Of a stretch of 56,658 bases of DNA, positions 36,789 through 45,761 are shown piece after piece. A program made the translations under genes and the position numbers. Below the pieces are notes generated by a model, which had not been told where the DNA came from, made no database searches, and was given only the letters and a program-made list of their open reading frames with translations. Numbering within the stretch: position 1 is the stretch's first letter; every line of letters starts with the position of its first letter. The stretch is from Candidatus Phytoplasma pruni (GTDB lineage: Bacteria > Bacillota_I > Bacilli_A > Acholeplasmatales > Acholeplasmataceae): the NCBI RefSeq assembly GCF_013391955.1, contig NZ_JABUOH010000066.1, forward strand, positions 1 through 56,658. The letters run 5' to 3'.

Positions 36789-38042
36789 ATGAATTTAAGA
36801 CAAACGATAAAACAGATGTTTAAAAAACATAATTCCAAACTAGCCAAAGATGCGACTATGAGTTCTATTAACGTTGCCTTGAAAAAAAAGTTAAGATGGA
36901 TTAACAGTTTTAATAAAAATATGGTTCCGTTTAACGAAGAAATTATCAAATTTTTAATCGCTCAAGATAAAAAAATTAAAAAAGAAAATGTTAAAAAACT
37001 AAAAGAACAAAAATTGAAAAAAAATAATTTATCTTTCGAAGATGATGAAAGTAAAGAAGATTACCAAGAAGAATTGAATTTAGAAAAAATTTCTAATTCA
37101 ATTAAAGTTGATGACCCTGTCAGAATGTATTTGAAAGAAATCGGTCAAATACCTTTATTAACGCACGAAGAAGAAAGAGAAAATTCCAAAATGGTTTACG
37201 AAGGCATTAGAGCGCGTAAACAAATGATTAAATACAAAAGGAAAGAAATAACTCTAACTTCAGAACAAATTCAAAAAAACCATGAATTAATCAAAAAAGG
37301 TTTGTTAGGTAAAAGCAAATTAGTAGAAGCTAATTACCGTTTAGTGGTTTCTATCGCTAAACGTTATATCGGGAGAAAAATATTATTCTTAGATTTAATT
37401 CAAGAAGGCAATATGGGACTCATGAGAGCGGTAGATAAGTTTGATTATAGAAAAGGTTTTAAATTTTCTACTTACGCTACTTGGTGGATTAGACAAGCAA
37501 TCACCAGAGCAGTAGCCGACCAAGCCAGAACAATTAGAATTCCGGTTCATATTATCGAAACAATGAATAAAATTTCTCGTTGCAGAGGTAAGTTGACGCA
37601 AGATTTATCCAGAAAAGTCGGTAATCACGAAATAGCGAAAGAAATGAATATTAAAACTAAACAAATCACTGATATTCAGATGATTGAAAAAGAAACCATT
37701 TCTTTAGAAACTTCAGTCCGCGAAGAAGATGATTCTTCTTTAGGAGATTTCATTAGTGACGCTAACGCTGTTTCGCCCCATGAATACATGTTGCAAGAAA
37801 CTTTAAAAAATACTTTAGATGAAACTTTAGAAGAAGCTTTAACCGAAAGAGAACAACAAGTTTTAAAAATGAGATACGGCTTGTTAGATGACCGTATTTA
37901 CACTTTAGAAGAAGTCGGAGCTATGTTTGGCGTTACCCGCGAAAGAATACGTCAAATCGAAGCGAAAGCTTTAAGACGTCTAAGATCGCCTTCAAGACAA
38001 AATAAATTGAAAATGCTATACAAAAATATTAACAAAAAATGA
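36789..38042 (+). CDS. rpoD: RNA polymerase primary sigma factor (sigma-70/SigA)
   Basis: A 417-residue housekeeping sigma factor. Region 1.2 is '[21 protein letters not shown]'. Region 2 has '[55 protein letters not shown]' in its usual order, given here only as landmarks: 'LDLIQEGN' and '[11 protein letters not shown]'. Region 4 has '[15 protein letters not shown]' and the helix-turn-helix '[20 protein letters not shown]'. A basic N-terminal part of about 105 residues replaces region 1.1. GTG 36780 is in frame, but GGG at 36778 is better spaced for ATG 36789. Its TGA stop overlaps the trmK start (ATGA), coupling the two. Confidence 0.97.
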   Translation: MNLRQTIKQMFKKHNSKLAKDATMSSINVALKKKLRWINSFNKNMVPFNEEIIKFLIAQDKKIKKENVKKLKEQKLKKNNLSFEDDESKEDYQEELNLEKISNSIKVDDPVRMYLKEIGQIPLLTHEEERENSKMVYEGIRARKQMIKYKRKEITLTSEQIQKNHELIKKGLLGKSKLVEANYRLVVSIAKRYIGRKILFLDLIQEGNMGLMRAVDKFDYRKGFKFSTYATWWIRQAITRAVADQARTIRIPVHIIETMNKISRCRGKLTQDLSRKVGNHEIAKEMNIKTKQITDIQMIEKETISLETSVREEDDSSLGDFISDANAVSPHEYMLQETLKNTLDETLEEALTEREQQVLKMRYGLLDDRIYTLEEVGAMFGVTRERIRQIEAKALRRLRSPSRQNKLKMLYKNINKK

Positions 38043-38485
38043 TGAAAAGAATTGATTTTATTGCCTCTTTGCTTCAAGGTTATCATACGGTGGTAGATAT
38101 CGGAACAGACCATGGTTTAGTGCTAAAAAAAGCTTTTGAACTAGGTTATATTCAAAAAGCGATTGCTTCTGATATCAATCCTCAACCGTTAGAAAAAGCA
38201 CGGGAAAATTTAGAAAATTATCCTGTAGAATTTTATTTAAGCGATGGATTTGAAAATATCCCTTCCTCTTTTGATTTGGCTTTGATTGCCGGTATGGGTC
38301 CTTATACAATTATCCATATTTTAGAAAACACTTCTCATATCGGCAAACCTTTTATCTTAGGTTGTCAAGGGAAAATCCATCTTTTAGTAGAATGGTTAAA
38401 AAACAACCATTATACCATTCAAAACCATTATATTGTTCACGATAAATTTAATTATATGTTTTTAAAAGTCATCCGAAATAAATGA
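38039..38485 (+). CDS. trmK: Short TrmK-like tRNA (adenine-N1) methyltransferase
   Basis: A 148-residue SAM-dependent methyltransferase matching the catalytic half of TrmK, which methylates A22 in bacterial tRNAs. '[19 protein letters not shown]' is motif I, '[15 protein letters not shown]' motif II, and '[16 protein letters not shown]' the TrmK-specific motif. Bacillus TrmK is about 238 residues; the C-terminal coiled-coil domain that grips tRNA is missing. The gene ends with a normal stop and without a frameshift, so the short form seems to be a real reduced version. Its ATG overlaps the sigA stop by 4 nt, the same neighbourhood as Bacillus (sigA-trmK). Confidence 0.82.
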   Translation: MMKRIDFIASLLQGYHTVVDIGTDHGLVLKKAFELGYIQKAIASDINPQPLEKARENLENYPVEFYLSDGFENIPSSFDLALIAGMGPYTIIHILENTSHIGKPFILGCQGKIHLLVEWLKNNHYTIQNHYIVHDKFNYMFLKVIRNK

Positions 38486-38543
38486 AATTTAATAAAAATG
38501 AAGATTTTTTTTATTTTGGATGGTAAAAAAACATTATTTCAAG

Positions 38544-38549
38544 TATAAT
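38544..38549 (+). promoter_or_regulatory. -10 box before tRNA-Arg
   Basis: A perfect TATAAT 17 bp before the tRNA 5' end. A weak TGGTAA at 38521-38526 is 17 bp upstream of it. It probably drives tRNA-Arg and perhaps rpmF. Confidence 0.5.
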
Positions 38550-38565
38550 AATAGTTGTTTAAAAG

Positions 38566-38642
<77 letters not shown>

Positions 38643-38684
38643 TTGTAGAAAAAAAGACAAATTAACAAAAAAATTAAATAAATA

Positions 38685-38738
38685 TTTTATTATCAAATAA
38701 AGCATTTTGGTAAGAAAGTGTTTTATTTGATAATAAAA
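38685..38738 (+). repeat. 24-bp hairpin between tRNA-Arg and rpmF
   Basis: A perfect 17-bp inverted repeat (38685-38701 with 38722-38738, TTTTATTATCAAATAAA and its complement) extends inward by seven more pairs, including two G-U, to a 6-nt loop. Its 3' arm runs into the rpmF Shine-Dalgarno (AAGGAG). No T run follows. One arm recurs upstream of the genes at 42200 and 42844. Confidence 0.75.
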
Positions 38739-38754
38739 AAAAGGAGATGAAAAA

Positions 38755-38943
38755 ATGGCTGTTCCCTTTAGAAGAACTGGTAAGACTGCAAAAAGAAAAA
38801 GACGTACACATTATAAATTAAACAAACCGACTTTAGTAGTATGTCCGGAAACTAATAATTTTACTTTACCCCATCGTGTTACTCTTAATAGTGGTTATTA
38901 CAAAGGAAAATTAATTTTGTCAAAGAAAAAAAAAGATAATTAA
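38755..38943 (+). CDS. rpmF: Ribosomal protein L32
   Basis: A 62-residue large-subunit protein. '[21 protein letters not shown]' is the L32 start and '[16 protein letters not shown]' the middle. Of the usual four Cys zinc ligands of L32 only one (Cys in VVCPE) remains, so this is a zinc-free variant. AAGGAG lies 8 nt before the ATG, next to a long hairpin. A weak A-T terminator follows at 38962. Confidence 0.95.
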   Translation: MAVPFRRTGKTAKRKRRTHYKLNKPTLVVCPETNNFTLPHRVTLNSGYYKGKLILSKKKKDN

Positions 38944-38961
38944 CAATATCCTATTTTCCCA

Positions 38962-38984
38962 AAAAGATATTAATTATCTTTTTT
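38962..38984 (+). terminator. Weak terminator after rpmF
   Basis: AAAAGATA (38962-38969) pairs with TATCTTTT (38975-38982) around a 5-nt loop, followed by T. The stem is almost all A-T. Confidence 0.5.
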
Positions 38985-39039
38985 ATTTATAAAATTATTT
39001 TATGGGAAAATATTGAACAAATTAAAGGAAAATAAACAA

Positions 39040-41637
39040 ATGAAAAAAATGACTTCTTCTGAAATTAGAAAAATGTGGTTAAATTTTTTTGTAGAAAAGG
39101 GTCATTACCAAGAAAAATCGGCTTCTTTAATACCGCAATCTGATCCTACTTTATTGTGGGTGAATGCCGGGGTAACTCCTTTGAAAAAATATTTTGACGG
39201 TTCAGAGAAAGTTCGTTTTCAAAACATTGTTAATGTCCAAACATGCTTAAGAACTAATGATATCGAAAATATCGGCAAAACTTCTCGTCATAACACTTTT
39301 TTTGAAATGTTAGGCAATTTCTCTATCGGTGGTTATTTCAAAGAAGAAGCGATTGATTTAGCTTATGAATTGTTATTATCCGAACGTTTTTTCGCTTTAC
39401 CAAAAGAAAAATTATATATTACTTATTTTCATCAAGACTTAGATACGTATCATTTTTGGTTAAAAAAAGGGATAGAGGAAAGTCACTTAATCCCTTTAGA
39501 AACTAATTATTGGGAAATTGGCGAAGGTCCTTGTGGTCCTTGTACGGAAATCTTTTTTGATCGTGGACCTGAATACGATCCAAGAGGTCCTGAATTGATT
39601 AAAAACGATATTGAAAACGATCGTTTTATTGAAATTTGGAATATTGTTTTTTCCCAATATAATTCTGTTCCCGAAACCAAACGTGAGAATTATAAAGAAT
39701 TACCACAAAAAAATATAGATACTGGTGCTGGTTTAGAACGTTTAGCTTGTCTTTTTCAAGATAAAAAAACTAATTTTGAAACTGATTTATTCTATCCTAT
39801 TATTGCCAAAATAGAAGAAATAAGTGGATTTAAATATCAAGAGGATGAAACGTTTAGAATTATCTCAGACCACGTTAAAACATTAGTTTTCGGCCTTGGA
39901 GATGGTGTTGTTTTAGCTAACGATGGAAGAGGTTATGTTCTCAAAAGACTTTTAAGAAGAGCTTTTCAAAAAGGTAAAAAAATAGGGTTAAATGAACCTT
40001 TCTTATATCGATTAGTACCGACTGTGGCTGATATGATGCAAGAATTTTATCCTGATTTAAAAGATAAAGAAACATTTATTGCTCAAATGATCCAAAAAGA
40101 AGAAGAAAAATTTTTACACACTTTAAAAGAGGGTGAAGTCAAAATTTTAGAATTGACTGAAGATAATAAAATATCTGATGAAAATTTTTTCAAACTTTAT
40201 GATACTTATGGTTTGCCCAAAGAGGTTGTTTTAGAATTCGCCGAACAAAGAAATATTGAAGTAGATTCAGACCAATTTGATGTTTTCTTAGAAAAACAGA
40301 AGAAATTATCACAAAAAAACCAAAATAAAGATTTTAAAAACGGAATGAAAGAGCAAAATACGGATTATTTAAACTTTACCACTCCAAGTGAATTTGTGGG
40401 TTATGAAGTTTTAGAAGCCAAAACAAAAGTTCTTAAAGTGTTTAAAGAAGGTATTGTTTTAGAAAAAACTCCTTTTTATCCTCGTATGGGGGGGCAATCT
40501 TGTGATGAAGGAACTATTAACAATGTGCCCGTTACTAAAGTGACGAAATTACCGAACGGTCAAATAATACATCAAATCGCTAATGTCTTTCGCGAAGGAC
40601 AAGAGGTAGTAGCTATCGTAGATCCAGAGAATAGACGCAAAAACTCTTTAAATCATACGGCAACTCACCTTTTAAATGATTCTTTAAGAAAGATTTTTGG
40701 AGAGCATATTAAACAACAAGGTTCCTCTTTGAATGATAAGGTTTTAAGGTATGATTTTAACCATTACAATCTCTTATCTTCTGATGATTTGATGCAATTA
40801 GAAAACCAAGTTAATGATTGGATTTCGCAAAAATACCCCGTTATAACAGAAGTGATGTCTTTTGTAGAGGCGCAGAAAAAAGATGCTAAATTTTTAGCAG
40901 ATAAAGATTATTCTGATACAGTAAGAGTAGTTAAAATCCACGATTTTTCTCTTCAATTATGTGGTGGAACGCACGCGAAAAACACTATGGAACTAAAAAG
41001 ATTCGCTATTTTATCATACAGTTCTATTGGTTCGGGGATTTATAGAATTGAAGCCACTTCCGAGGATAACGTTAGAAACGCTATAGAACAAAAAATTAGT
41101 CCTTTTGTCAAAGAAGAACAACAAATTTTGCAGAAAATAGAGCAAGATCGAAAAGTAGTTCATGCGGAAGTTATTCCTAAAATTATCATTAATTATAATA
41201 GTTATGCAGATATTCAAAACTATAAAGCTTACGTTCAAACTTTAAAACAACAACAGATCGCTCTCCAAAAAGAAGTGGTCAAAAAACAAACTGAGCTAAT
41301 TTTGCAAAAAGCGGATCAATTTATTCCTGATAAAATTGAAAAACAAATGTTAATTATGATTCACGATGAAACCATTATAGAACCCAATATTTTAAAAACT
41401 TTATTAGAACATTTATTTGACAAATTACAAAATGATTTTTTAATTTTATGTCAAAAGCAAAACGATGGTTTTGTTTTATTGGCGAAAAGTAAAACCGTTC
41501 ATGCGGGACAATTCGTAAAAAACATTAATAAAATCATTAACGGTAAAGGCGGCGGAAATAAAACTTTTGCTCGTTCTTTCAGTTCAGATATAACGAAAAT
41601 AAACGAATTAGAAAAGGGATGGAAGACTTGTTTGTGA
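39040..41637 (+). CDS. alaS: Alanyl-tRNA synthetase
   Basis: An 865-residue class II synthetase. The catalytic core starts 'SEIRKMWLNFFVEKGH' and 'SLIPQSDPTLLWVNAGVTPLK'. The editing domain has 'NHTATHLLNDSLR' and 'CGGTHAKNT' (zinc-type His and Cys ligands), and the C-Ala part is present with 'GGKGGGNK' replaced by 'NGKGGGNKTFARS'. The frame extends to TTG 39013, but AAAGGA (39024-39029) sits inside that extension and fits ATG 39040. It overlaps the ruvX frame; alaS-ruvX adjacency is conserved in Firmicutes (alaS-yrzL-yrrK). Confidence 0.97.
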   Translation: MKKMTSSEIRKMWLNFFVEKGHYQEKSASLIPQSDPTLLWVNAGVTPLKKYFDGSEKVRFQNIVNVQTCLRTNDIENIGKTSRHNTFFEMLGNFSIGGYFKEEAIDLAYELLLSERFFALPKEKLYITYFHQDLDTYHFWLKKGIEESHLIPLETNYWEIGEGPCGPCTEIFFDRGPEYDPRGPELIKNDIENDRFIEIWNIVFSQYNSVPETKRENYKELPQKNIDTGAGLERLACLFQDKKTNFETDLFYPIIAKIEEISGFKYQEDETFRIISDHVKTLVFGLGDGVVLANDGRGYVLKRLLRRAFQKGKKIGLNEPFLYRLVPTVADMMQEFYPDLKDKETFIAQMIQKEEEKFLHTLKEGEVKILELTEDNKISDENFFKLYDTYGLPKEVVLEFAEQRNIEVDSDQFDVFLEKQKKLSQKNQNKDFKNGMKEQNTDYLNFTTPSEFVGYEVLEAKTKVLKVFKEGIVLEKTPFYPRMGGQSCDEGTINNVPVTKVTKLPNGQIIHQIANVFREGQEVVAIVDPENRRKNSLNHTATHLLNDSLRKIFGEHIKQQGSSLNDKVLRYDFNHYNLLSSDDLMQLENQVNDWISQKYPVITEVMSFVEAQKKDAKFLADKDYSDTVRVVKIHDFSLQLCGGTHAKNTMELKRFAILSYSSIGSGIYRIEATSEDNVRNAIEQKISPFVKEEQQILQKIEQDRKVVHAEVIPKIIINYNSYADIQNYKAYVQTLKQQQIALQKEVVKKQTELILQKADQFIPDKIEKQMLIMIHDETIIEPNILKTLLEHLFDKLQNDFLILCQKQNDGFVLLAKSKTVHAGQFVKNINKIINGKGGGNKTFARSFSSDITKINELEKGWKTCL

Positions 41638-42158
41638 ACAATAACAATTCTTTTTTAGGTTTAGATTTAGGTGAAAAAACATTAGGAATTGCTCTTTCAG
41701 AATCAGGCATTATCGCGAACAATTTAAAAACTATTAATTTTACTCAACATAAATATGAAGAATTATTAATGCCTTTAAAAGAAGTGATAGAACAATTCAA
41801 CATTAAAACGATTATTTTAGGAAATCCTAAACATATGAATAATGATGTCGGCATTAAAGCGAAAATAAGTATGGAATTTCAAGAGAAACTACAAAATAAT
41901 TTCCCTTCGGTGGAAGTGATTTTGTGGGATGAACGTTTATCTACCATACAAGCTTTTCAAGCTATGAATAGCAGTAGCGGTCCTAAAGTTTCTAAAAACA
42001 AACAAAAGAAAAATAAAAAATTAAAAGACGAAATAGCAGCGATGATTATTTTACAAAATTTTTTAAATTTTCGTTCTAACCAATTATTGGAACAACAGCA
42101 ATTAGCAAAAAAACTAGAAAAAAAGCCCAAAAAGACAAAGAAAAATAAAAAAAGATAA
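41628..42158 (+). CDS. ruvX: Holliday-junction resolvase-like protein YqgF/RuvX
   Basis: About 176 residues, RNase H-like fold; in E. coli and Bacillus it is tied to 16S rRNA 5' maturation. 'LGLDLGEKTLGIALS' holds the first catalytic Asp, 'TIILGNPKHMNND' the middle strand, and 'LWDERLSTIQAF' the Asp-Glu pair. Compared with the family (about 138-150) there is an extra C-terminal Lys-rich tail that may bind RNA. ATG 41619 is in frame, but AAAAGGG (41612-41618) touches it; TTG 41628 or GTG 41634 fits better. It overlaps the end of alaS, so translation is coupled. Confidence 0.9.
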   Translation: MFVNNNNSFLGLDLGEKTLGIALSESGIIANNLKTINFTQHKYEELLMPLKEVIEQFNIKTIILGNPKHMNNDVGIKAKISMEFQEKLQNNFPSVEVILWDERLSTIQAFQAMNSSSGPKVSKNKQKKNKKLKDEIAAMIILQNFLNFRSNQLLEQQQLAKKLEKKPKKTKKNKKR

Positions 42159-42199
42159 AGCGTTTTATTATCAAATAAAAAAGGTTAATTTATTTAAAT

Positions 42200-42805
42200 A
42201 TGCCAATTATGAAAAACGAACTAAAAGAAAAATCTTTACAAGAAATTAAAACATATGCTCTTTCACATCAAATCCCTATTATTCATGATGAAACCAAATT
42301 ATTTTTAGAAAAAATGATCGCTGACAATGATTTTAGGGATATTTTAGAAATAGGGACAGCGATTGGTTATAGCGCTTTATCAATGAGTAATGAAAAAAAT
42401 AATATTCAAACCATTGAAAGGGAGTATCCTAACGTCCAATTAGCGAAGGATTTTTTAAAAAATACTTCTCATGAAATTGAAGTTATTTGGTCAGAAGCTT
42501 TTTTTTACCAACCGCAAAAAAAATATGATTTCATTTTTATCGATGCTTCTAAGGTTCAATACGAAAAGCTATTTAAAAAATACCAATTTTTTTTAAAGGA
42601 TAATGGCGTTATTGTATGTGATAATTTGAATTTTCATAATTTAGATATCAACACTATTTCTAGAAGTACGAAAAGAATTATCACTAAATTAAACAGTTTT
42701 AAAACTTTTTTAACAGAAAATAGGGAATTTAAAACTATTTTTAAAGATATTGGTGATGGATTGAGTATTTCTTGGAAAAAAGATTTTTCACCTAAAATAA
42801 TTTAA
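42200..42805 (+). CDS. Class I SAM-dependent O-methyltransferase (TrmR/YrrM-like)
   Basis: A 201-residue methyltransferase of the O-methyltransferase 3 family. Motif I is 'DILEIGTAIGYSALSM', the acidic end of strand 2 'IQTIEREYPNVQLAK', and the metal-site strand 'YDFIFIDASKVQYEKLF' followed by 'GVIVCDNLNFH'. Bacillus YrrM (TrmR) methylates 5-hydroxyuridine in tRNA and lies in the same alaS-ruvX-yrrM-greA neighbourhood, which supports TrmR here. Two ATGs (42200, 42209) are possible. The sequence before it contains one copy of a TTATTATCAAATAAA motif. Confidence 0.85.
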   Translation: MPIMKNELKEKSLQEIKTYALSHQIPIIHDETKLFLEKMIADNDFRDILEIGTAIGYSALSMSNEKNNIQTIEREYPNVQLAKDFLKNTSHEIEVIWSEAFFYQPQKKYDFIFIDASKVQYEKLFKKYQFFLKDNGVIVCDNLNFHNLDINTISRSTKRIITKLNSFKTFLTENREFKTIFKDIGDGLSISWKKDFSPKII

Positions 42806-42843
42806 TTTTGAAATTAAAATTATTATCAAATAAAGGAAATAAA

Positions 42844-43317
42844 ATGAATAAAAAAAGTTATACTTTAACTCAATCAGGAGTTGATAAATTAAACGAAGAA
42901 TTAAATCACCTTAAAAACGTTAAAAGAAACGAAAACTTATTAGCTTTAAAAGAAGCAAGAGAACAAGGGGATTTAAGTGAAAATGCTGATTATAGTGCAG
43001 CTAGAAACGAACAAGCTGTCATAGAAACCAGAATTTTAGAAATTCAAAATATTTTAAAAAATGTTAATATTATTAGCGCTTCTGTTAAAAACAAAGACAT
43101 CAATATTGGGAATAAAGTTCATTTAAGATTTTTAGACACTATGGAAGAAAAAAACCTACATTTAGTAGGGATTTTAGAAGCGGACCCTTTTGTTGATAAA
43201 ATTTCTATTGAGTCTCCTATTGGTCAAAGTATTCAAGGTTGCAAAATAGGCGATCAAGTGGTGGTTAAAACTGAAACTGGTAAAAACTTTACAGTAGAAA
43301 TTCTAAAAATAGAATAG
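42844..43317 (+). CDS. greA: Transcription elongation factor GreA
   Basis: A 157-residue factor that stimulates transcript cleavage in backtracked RNA polymerase. The N-terminal coiled coil carries 'LLALKEAREQGDLSENADYSAARNEQ' with the acidic tip residues, and the C-terminal FKBP-like domain has 'SIESPIGQSIQGCKIGDQV'. Length equals E. coli GreA (158). A TTG at 42808 extends the frame, but AAAGGAA (42833-42839) inside the extension fixes ATG 42844. A TTATTATCAAATAAA motif lies just upstream. Confidence 0.97.
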   Translation: MNKKSYTLTQSGVDKLNEELNHLKNVKRNENLLALKEAREQGDLSENADYSAARNEQAVIETRILEIQNILKNVNIISASVKNKDINIGNKVHLRFLDTMEEKNLHLVGILEADPFVDKISIESPIGQSIQGCKIGDQVVVKTETGKNFTVEILKIE

Positions 43318-43322
43318 ATAAA

Positions 43323-43883
43323 ATGGAAAAAGCGAATAAATATTTGCCTGAATTTTATTATGATTCTTTTTTAGATATCCCTTATGATGATTTAGCGAAA
43401 AAGGGTGTTAAAGCTTTGTTTTTTGATTTAGATAACACTTTATTAGAAAACAACCAAAACGCTTTAAGCGAAGAAAATAAACAGTTTTTACAACAAATGC
43501 AACCCTTATTTAAAATAGTGATTCTTTCGAATGCTTCTCAAAAAAGATTGGCAACTGTTTTAAAAAGTGATTTTGATTATATTCCGCTTACTTTTTTTCA
43601 TAAAAAACCTTCTTCATGGGGCTTTTTAAAAGCTTTGGAACAATTTAACGTTTCAGCAGAAGAAACAGTGATGATCGGTGATCAATTAAGAACGGATATT
43701 TTAGGAGCTAATAAAATGAAGATTACTTCTATTTTAGTAAAACCGATTAATAGAAACAACGAATCATTAGTTTCTCGTTTAAGCCGTTATTTCATCGAAA
43801 GACCTTACATCAAAAAAATCAAAAAAAATAATCCGAAAATTTATCAACAAAAATTTAAAAATTTTGTTGAATTAGAAAAATGA
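43323..43883 (+). CDS. yqeG: YqeG family HAD phosphatase
   Basis: A 186-residue HAD superfamily IIIA phosphatase. The nucleophile motif is FFDLDNTLL with D35 and D37, motif II 'VILSNAS', and motif IV 'MIGDQLRTDILGA'. It matches YqeG of Bacillus, conserved beside yqeH, nadD and yqeK; related eukaryotic proteins dephosphorylate phosphatidylglycerophosphate, which could make it the missing PGP phosphatase, but that is inference. It begins 5 bp after greA and is followed by yqeK 9 bp later. The usual genes between them (yqeH, aroE, nadD) are absent. Confidence 0.9.
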   Translation: MEKANKYLPEFYYDSFLDIPYDDLAKKGVKALFFDLDNTLLENNQNALSEENKQFLQQMQPLFKIVILSNASQKRLATVLKSDFDYIPLTFFHKKPSSWGFLKALEQFNVSAEETVMIGDQLRTDILGANKMKITSILVKPINRNNESLVSRLSRYFIERPYIKKIKKNNPKIYQQKFKNFVELEK

Positions 43884-43892
43884 TTGTGATTT

Positions 43893-44459
43893 ATGTTAAT
43901 AGAAAATATTTTAAAAAAATTAAACGAAAAATTTAAAAATGATACTCCGAGATTGAATCATATTTTAGGAGTTTATAGGAAAGCTATGGAATTAGCTCGG
44001 TTGCATAAAGTAGACATCTTACAAGCACAAATAGCGGCTTTATTTCATGATTATACTAAAAACGATTCTTTAGAATTCCATGTCTCTGTTTTAGATAAAA
44101 AAATCATTAATAAATATAAACAAGCTACTTTCATGTATCACGCTTTTAGCGCTCCTGTAGTGTTGGAAAAAGAGTTTAAAATTAGTGATAAAAAAATTTT
44201 AAACGCTATTAGAAAACATGTTTGGGGTCATAAGACGATGAATAAGCTGGATAAAATTATTTTATTAAGTGATAAATTAGAAAATAATCGTGATTTTCCG
44301 CAAGTTAATTATTTTAGAAAATTGGCTGTTGAAGATTTAGATCAAGCGGTTTATCAACTTTTAAAATTTAATTTTGCATATTATCAATCTAAAGGTTTTA
44401 AACATTCTGAAGAACAATTAGCCATTTTGGTTTCTTTAGAAAAGAAATTGAAAAAATAA
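43893..44459 (+). CDS. yqeK: YqeK family HD-domain hydrolase (Ap4A hydrolase)
   Basis: A 188-residue HD protein. H23 in 'RLNHILGVYRKA', H52-D53 in 'ALFHDYTKN', His in 'TFMYHAFSAP', and the late 'LLSDKLE' Asp make up the metal site of YqeK. The Bacillus enzyme cleaves diadenosine tetraphosphate symmetrically. Length agrees (186 in Bacillus). ATG 43893 lies 9 bp after yqeG. Its usual partner nadD is not here, so NAD synthesis is either encoded elsewhere or replaced by uptake. Confidence 0.92.
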   Translation: MLIENILKKLNEKFKNDTPRLNHILGVYRKAMELARLHKVDILQAQIAALFHDYTKNDSLEFHVSVLDKKIINKYKQATFMYHAFSAPVVLEKEFKISDKKILNAIRKHVWGHKTMNKLDKIILLSDKLENNRDFPQVNYFRKLAVEDLDQAVYQLLKFNFAYYQSKGFKHSEEQLAILVSLEKKLKK

Positions 44460-44471
44460 TGGTGTTGAATA

Positions 44472-45038
44472 ATGTTACAAATTATTTCAGGAAAATACAA
44501 AGGTTTTAGATTAGATTTAGTTCCTTCAGAAAAAACCAAAAGTACTTCTCATTTAGTTCGCAAAGCTTTATTTGATACAATTGGGGCAGAAATAGAAGGT
44601 CAGACAGTACTAGATTTATTCTCTGGTTCAGGAGCTTATGGTTTTGAAGCCTTAAGTAGAAAAGCTCAAATGATCTATATGGTGGATAATTTATTTGCCG
44701 CTTATAAAACGATTAAAAAAAACAGCCAAAAATTGCAATTAAAGAATGATGAAGTACGCATTTTTTATGGCGATGCTTTTAGAATGTTGAAAAAATTTAT
44801 CAAAGAAGAATTAATCTTTGGTTTAATCATTTTAGATCCTCCGTATTTTTCTGATTATTTGGAACCTTTATTCAATGTTTTAGGTCCCTTAACTAATCAA
44901 AATAGTTTAGTGATTTATGAAACCAATCACAAGATGAATTTACCGTCAAAAATAAACGATTTTCATTTAATTAAAAGTAAAAAATACGGTAGTAAGAAAT
45001 TAAACTATTACCGCAAAGTTTTCTTGACTTTATCATGA
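44472..45038 (+). CDS. rsmD: 16S rRNA (guanine(966)-N2)-methyltransferase
   Basis: A 188-residue RsmD. 'ISGKYKGFRL' (5-14) and 'VRKALFDTIG' (29-38) are the RsmD start, the SAM-binding loop 'DLFSGSGAYGFEALSR' is at 48-63, and the catalytic DPPY is at 122-125. Length is normal. It begins 12 bp after yqeK, continuing the operon. In Bacillus rsmD (ylbH) precedes coaD, which is absent here. Confidence 0.94.
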   Translation: MLQIISGKYKGFRLDLVPSEKTKSTSHLVRKALFDTIGAEIEGQTVLDLFSGSGAYGFEALSRKAQMIYMVDNLFAAYKTIKKNSQKLQLKNDEVRIFYGDAFRMLKKFIKEELIFGLIILDPPYFSDYLEPLFNVLGPLTNQNSLVIYETNHKMNLPSKINDFHLIKSKKYGSKKLNYYRKVFLTLS

Positions 45039-45059
45039 AAATTTATTTATGTTTTAAAT

Positions 45060-45065
45060 TATAAT
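45060..45065 (+). promoter_or_regulatory. -10 box before the YneF gene
   Basis: A perfect TATAAT 44 bp upstream of ATG 45109; no matching -35 at normal distance. Confidence 0.4.
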
Positions 45066-45108
45066 AAAATTGAATGATTTTATTTTATAAAAAGGAGAAT
45101 TATATCGT

Positions 45109-45318
45109 ATGAATTGGATGGGAACCGGTTTATTTTTATTAGGATTAATTTTAGGAATTGTTGTAGGAGCTTTTTTCATGTTCCGTTGGTTCAAAAAATA
45201 TTTAGAAAAAAATCCTCCTATTACGGAAAGACAAATAAAAGAAATGTTTAAACAAATGGGAAGAACCCCAGGAGAGAAACAAATTAAACAAATCATGTCT
45301 TCTTTCAAAAAAAAATAA
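45109..45318 (+). CDS. YneF family (UPF0154) small membrane protein
   Basis: A 69-residue protein with one N-terminal membrane segment (about 5-26, GxxxG-rich 'LLGLILGIVVGAFF'), then a cytosolic part 'NPPITERQIKEMFKQMGRTPGEKQIKQIM'. That pattern is the UPF0154/YneF signature, conserved in Firmicutes and Mollicutes; its role is unknown. AAAAGGAGA precedes the ATG. The stop is 16 bp before the next gene, whose own Shine-Dalgarno AAAGGAGG overlaps the end, so they form a pair. Confidence 0.9.
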   Translation: MNWMGTGLFLLGLILGIVVGAFFMFRWFKKYLEKNPPITERQIKEMFKQMGRTPGEKQIKQIMSSFKKK

Positions 45319-45334
45319 AAGGAGGTTTTATTTA

Positions 45335-45694
45335 ATGAAGCATTATTTAGTTTGTTTTGCAATCATTTTCGTCGTGGTGGGAGCTCTTTTTGTCATGAAC
45401 TTTCTTTACGAAAGAAAAGTGAAAATGAAAATGAAAAAATATTTACTGAATTGTTCGGATATAGAAAAAGAAGTCTTAAAAAGTTTTTTACAAAATAAAA
45501 ATAAAGAATTTCCGCTAACTAAAAATTCTTCTATTACTTTGAATTTAGTGAAATTAAATATTTTAAGAAAAATAAAAGACGATAATACGAACCCTCTACA
45601 CTCTTTTTACACTATCAATATAGAAATCTTTAATTTAGTGAATAAAGATAAAACTTTAAGAGAGGTATATTTATTCACTAATCATCACCTTTAA
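45335..45694 (+). CDS. Single-pass membrane protein with possible winged-helix-like cytosolic domain
   Basis: A 119-residue protein of unknown function. One N-terminal membrane segment (about 5-25) is followed by about 95 residues inside the cell. 'CSDIEKEVLKSFLQNKNKEF' followed by 'TLNLVKLNILRKI' and a beta-rich end recalls the cytosolic part of superinfection-exclusion-B-like small membrane proteins; this is a weak resemblance by eye. AAAGGAGG gives a strong ribosome-binding site. It is co-transcribed with the YneF gene. Confidence 0.65.
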   Translation: MKHYLVCFAIIFVVVGALFVMNFLYERKVKMKMKKYLLNCSDIEKEVLKSFLQNKNKEFPLTKNSSITLNLVKLNILRKIKDDNTNPLHSFYTINIEIFNLVNKDKTLREVYLFTNHHL

Positions 45695-45761
45695 AAGGAA
45701 AAATATAATTCTTTTATCGTGGGAAAATTAACTTTTAAAAATTAAAAAGGAATAGAACAAA

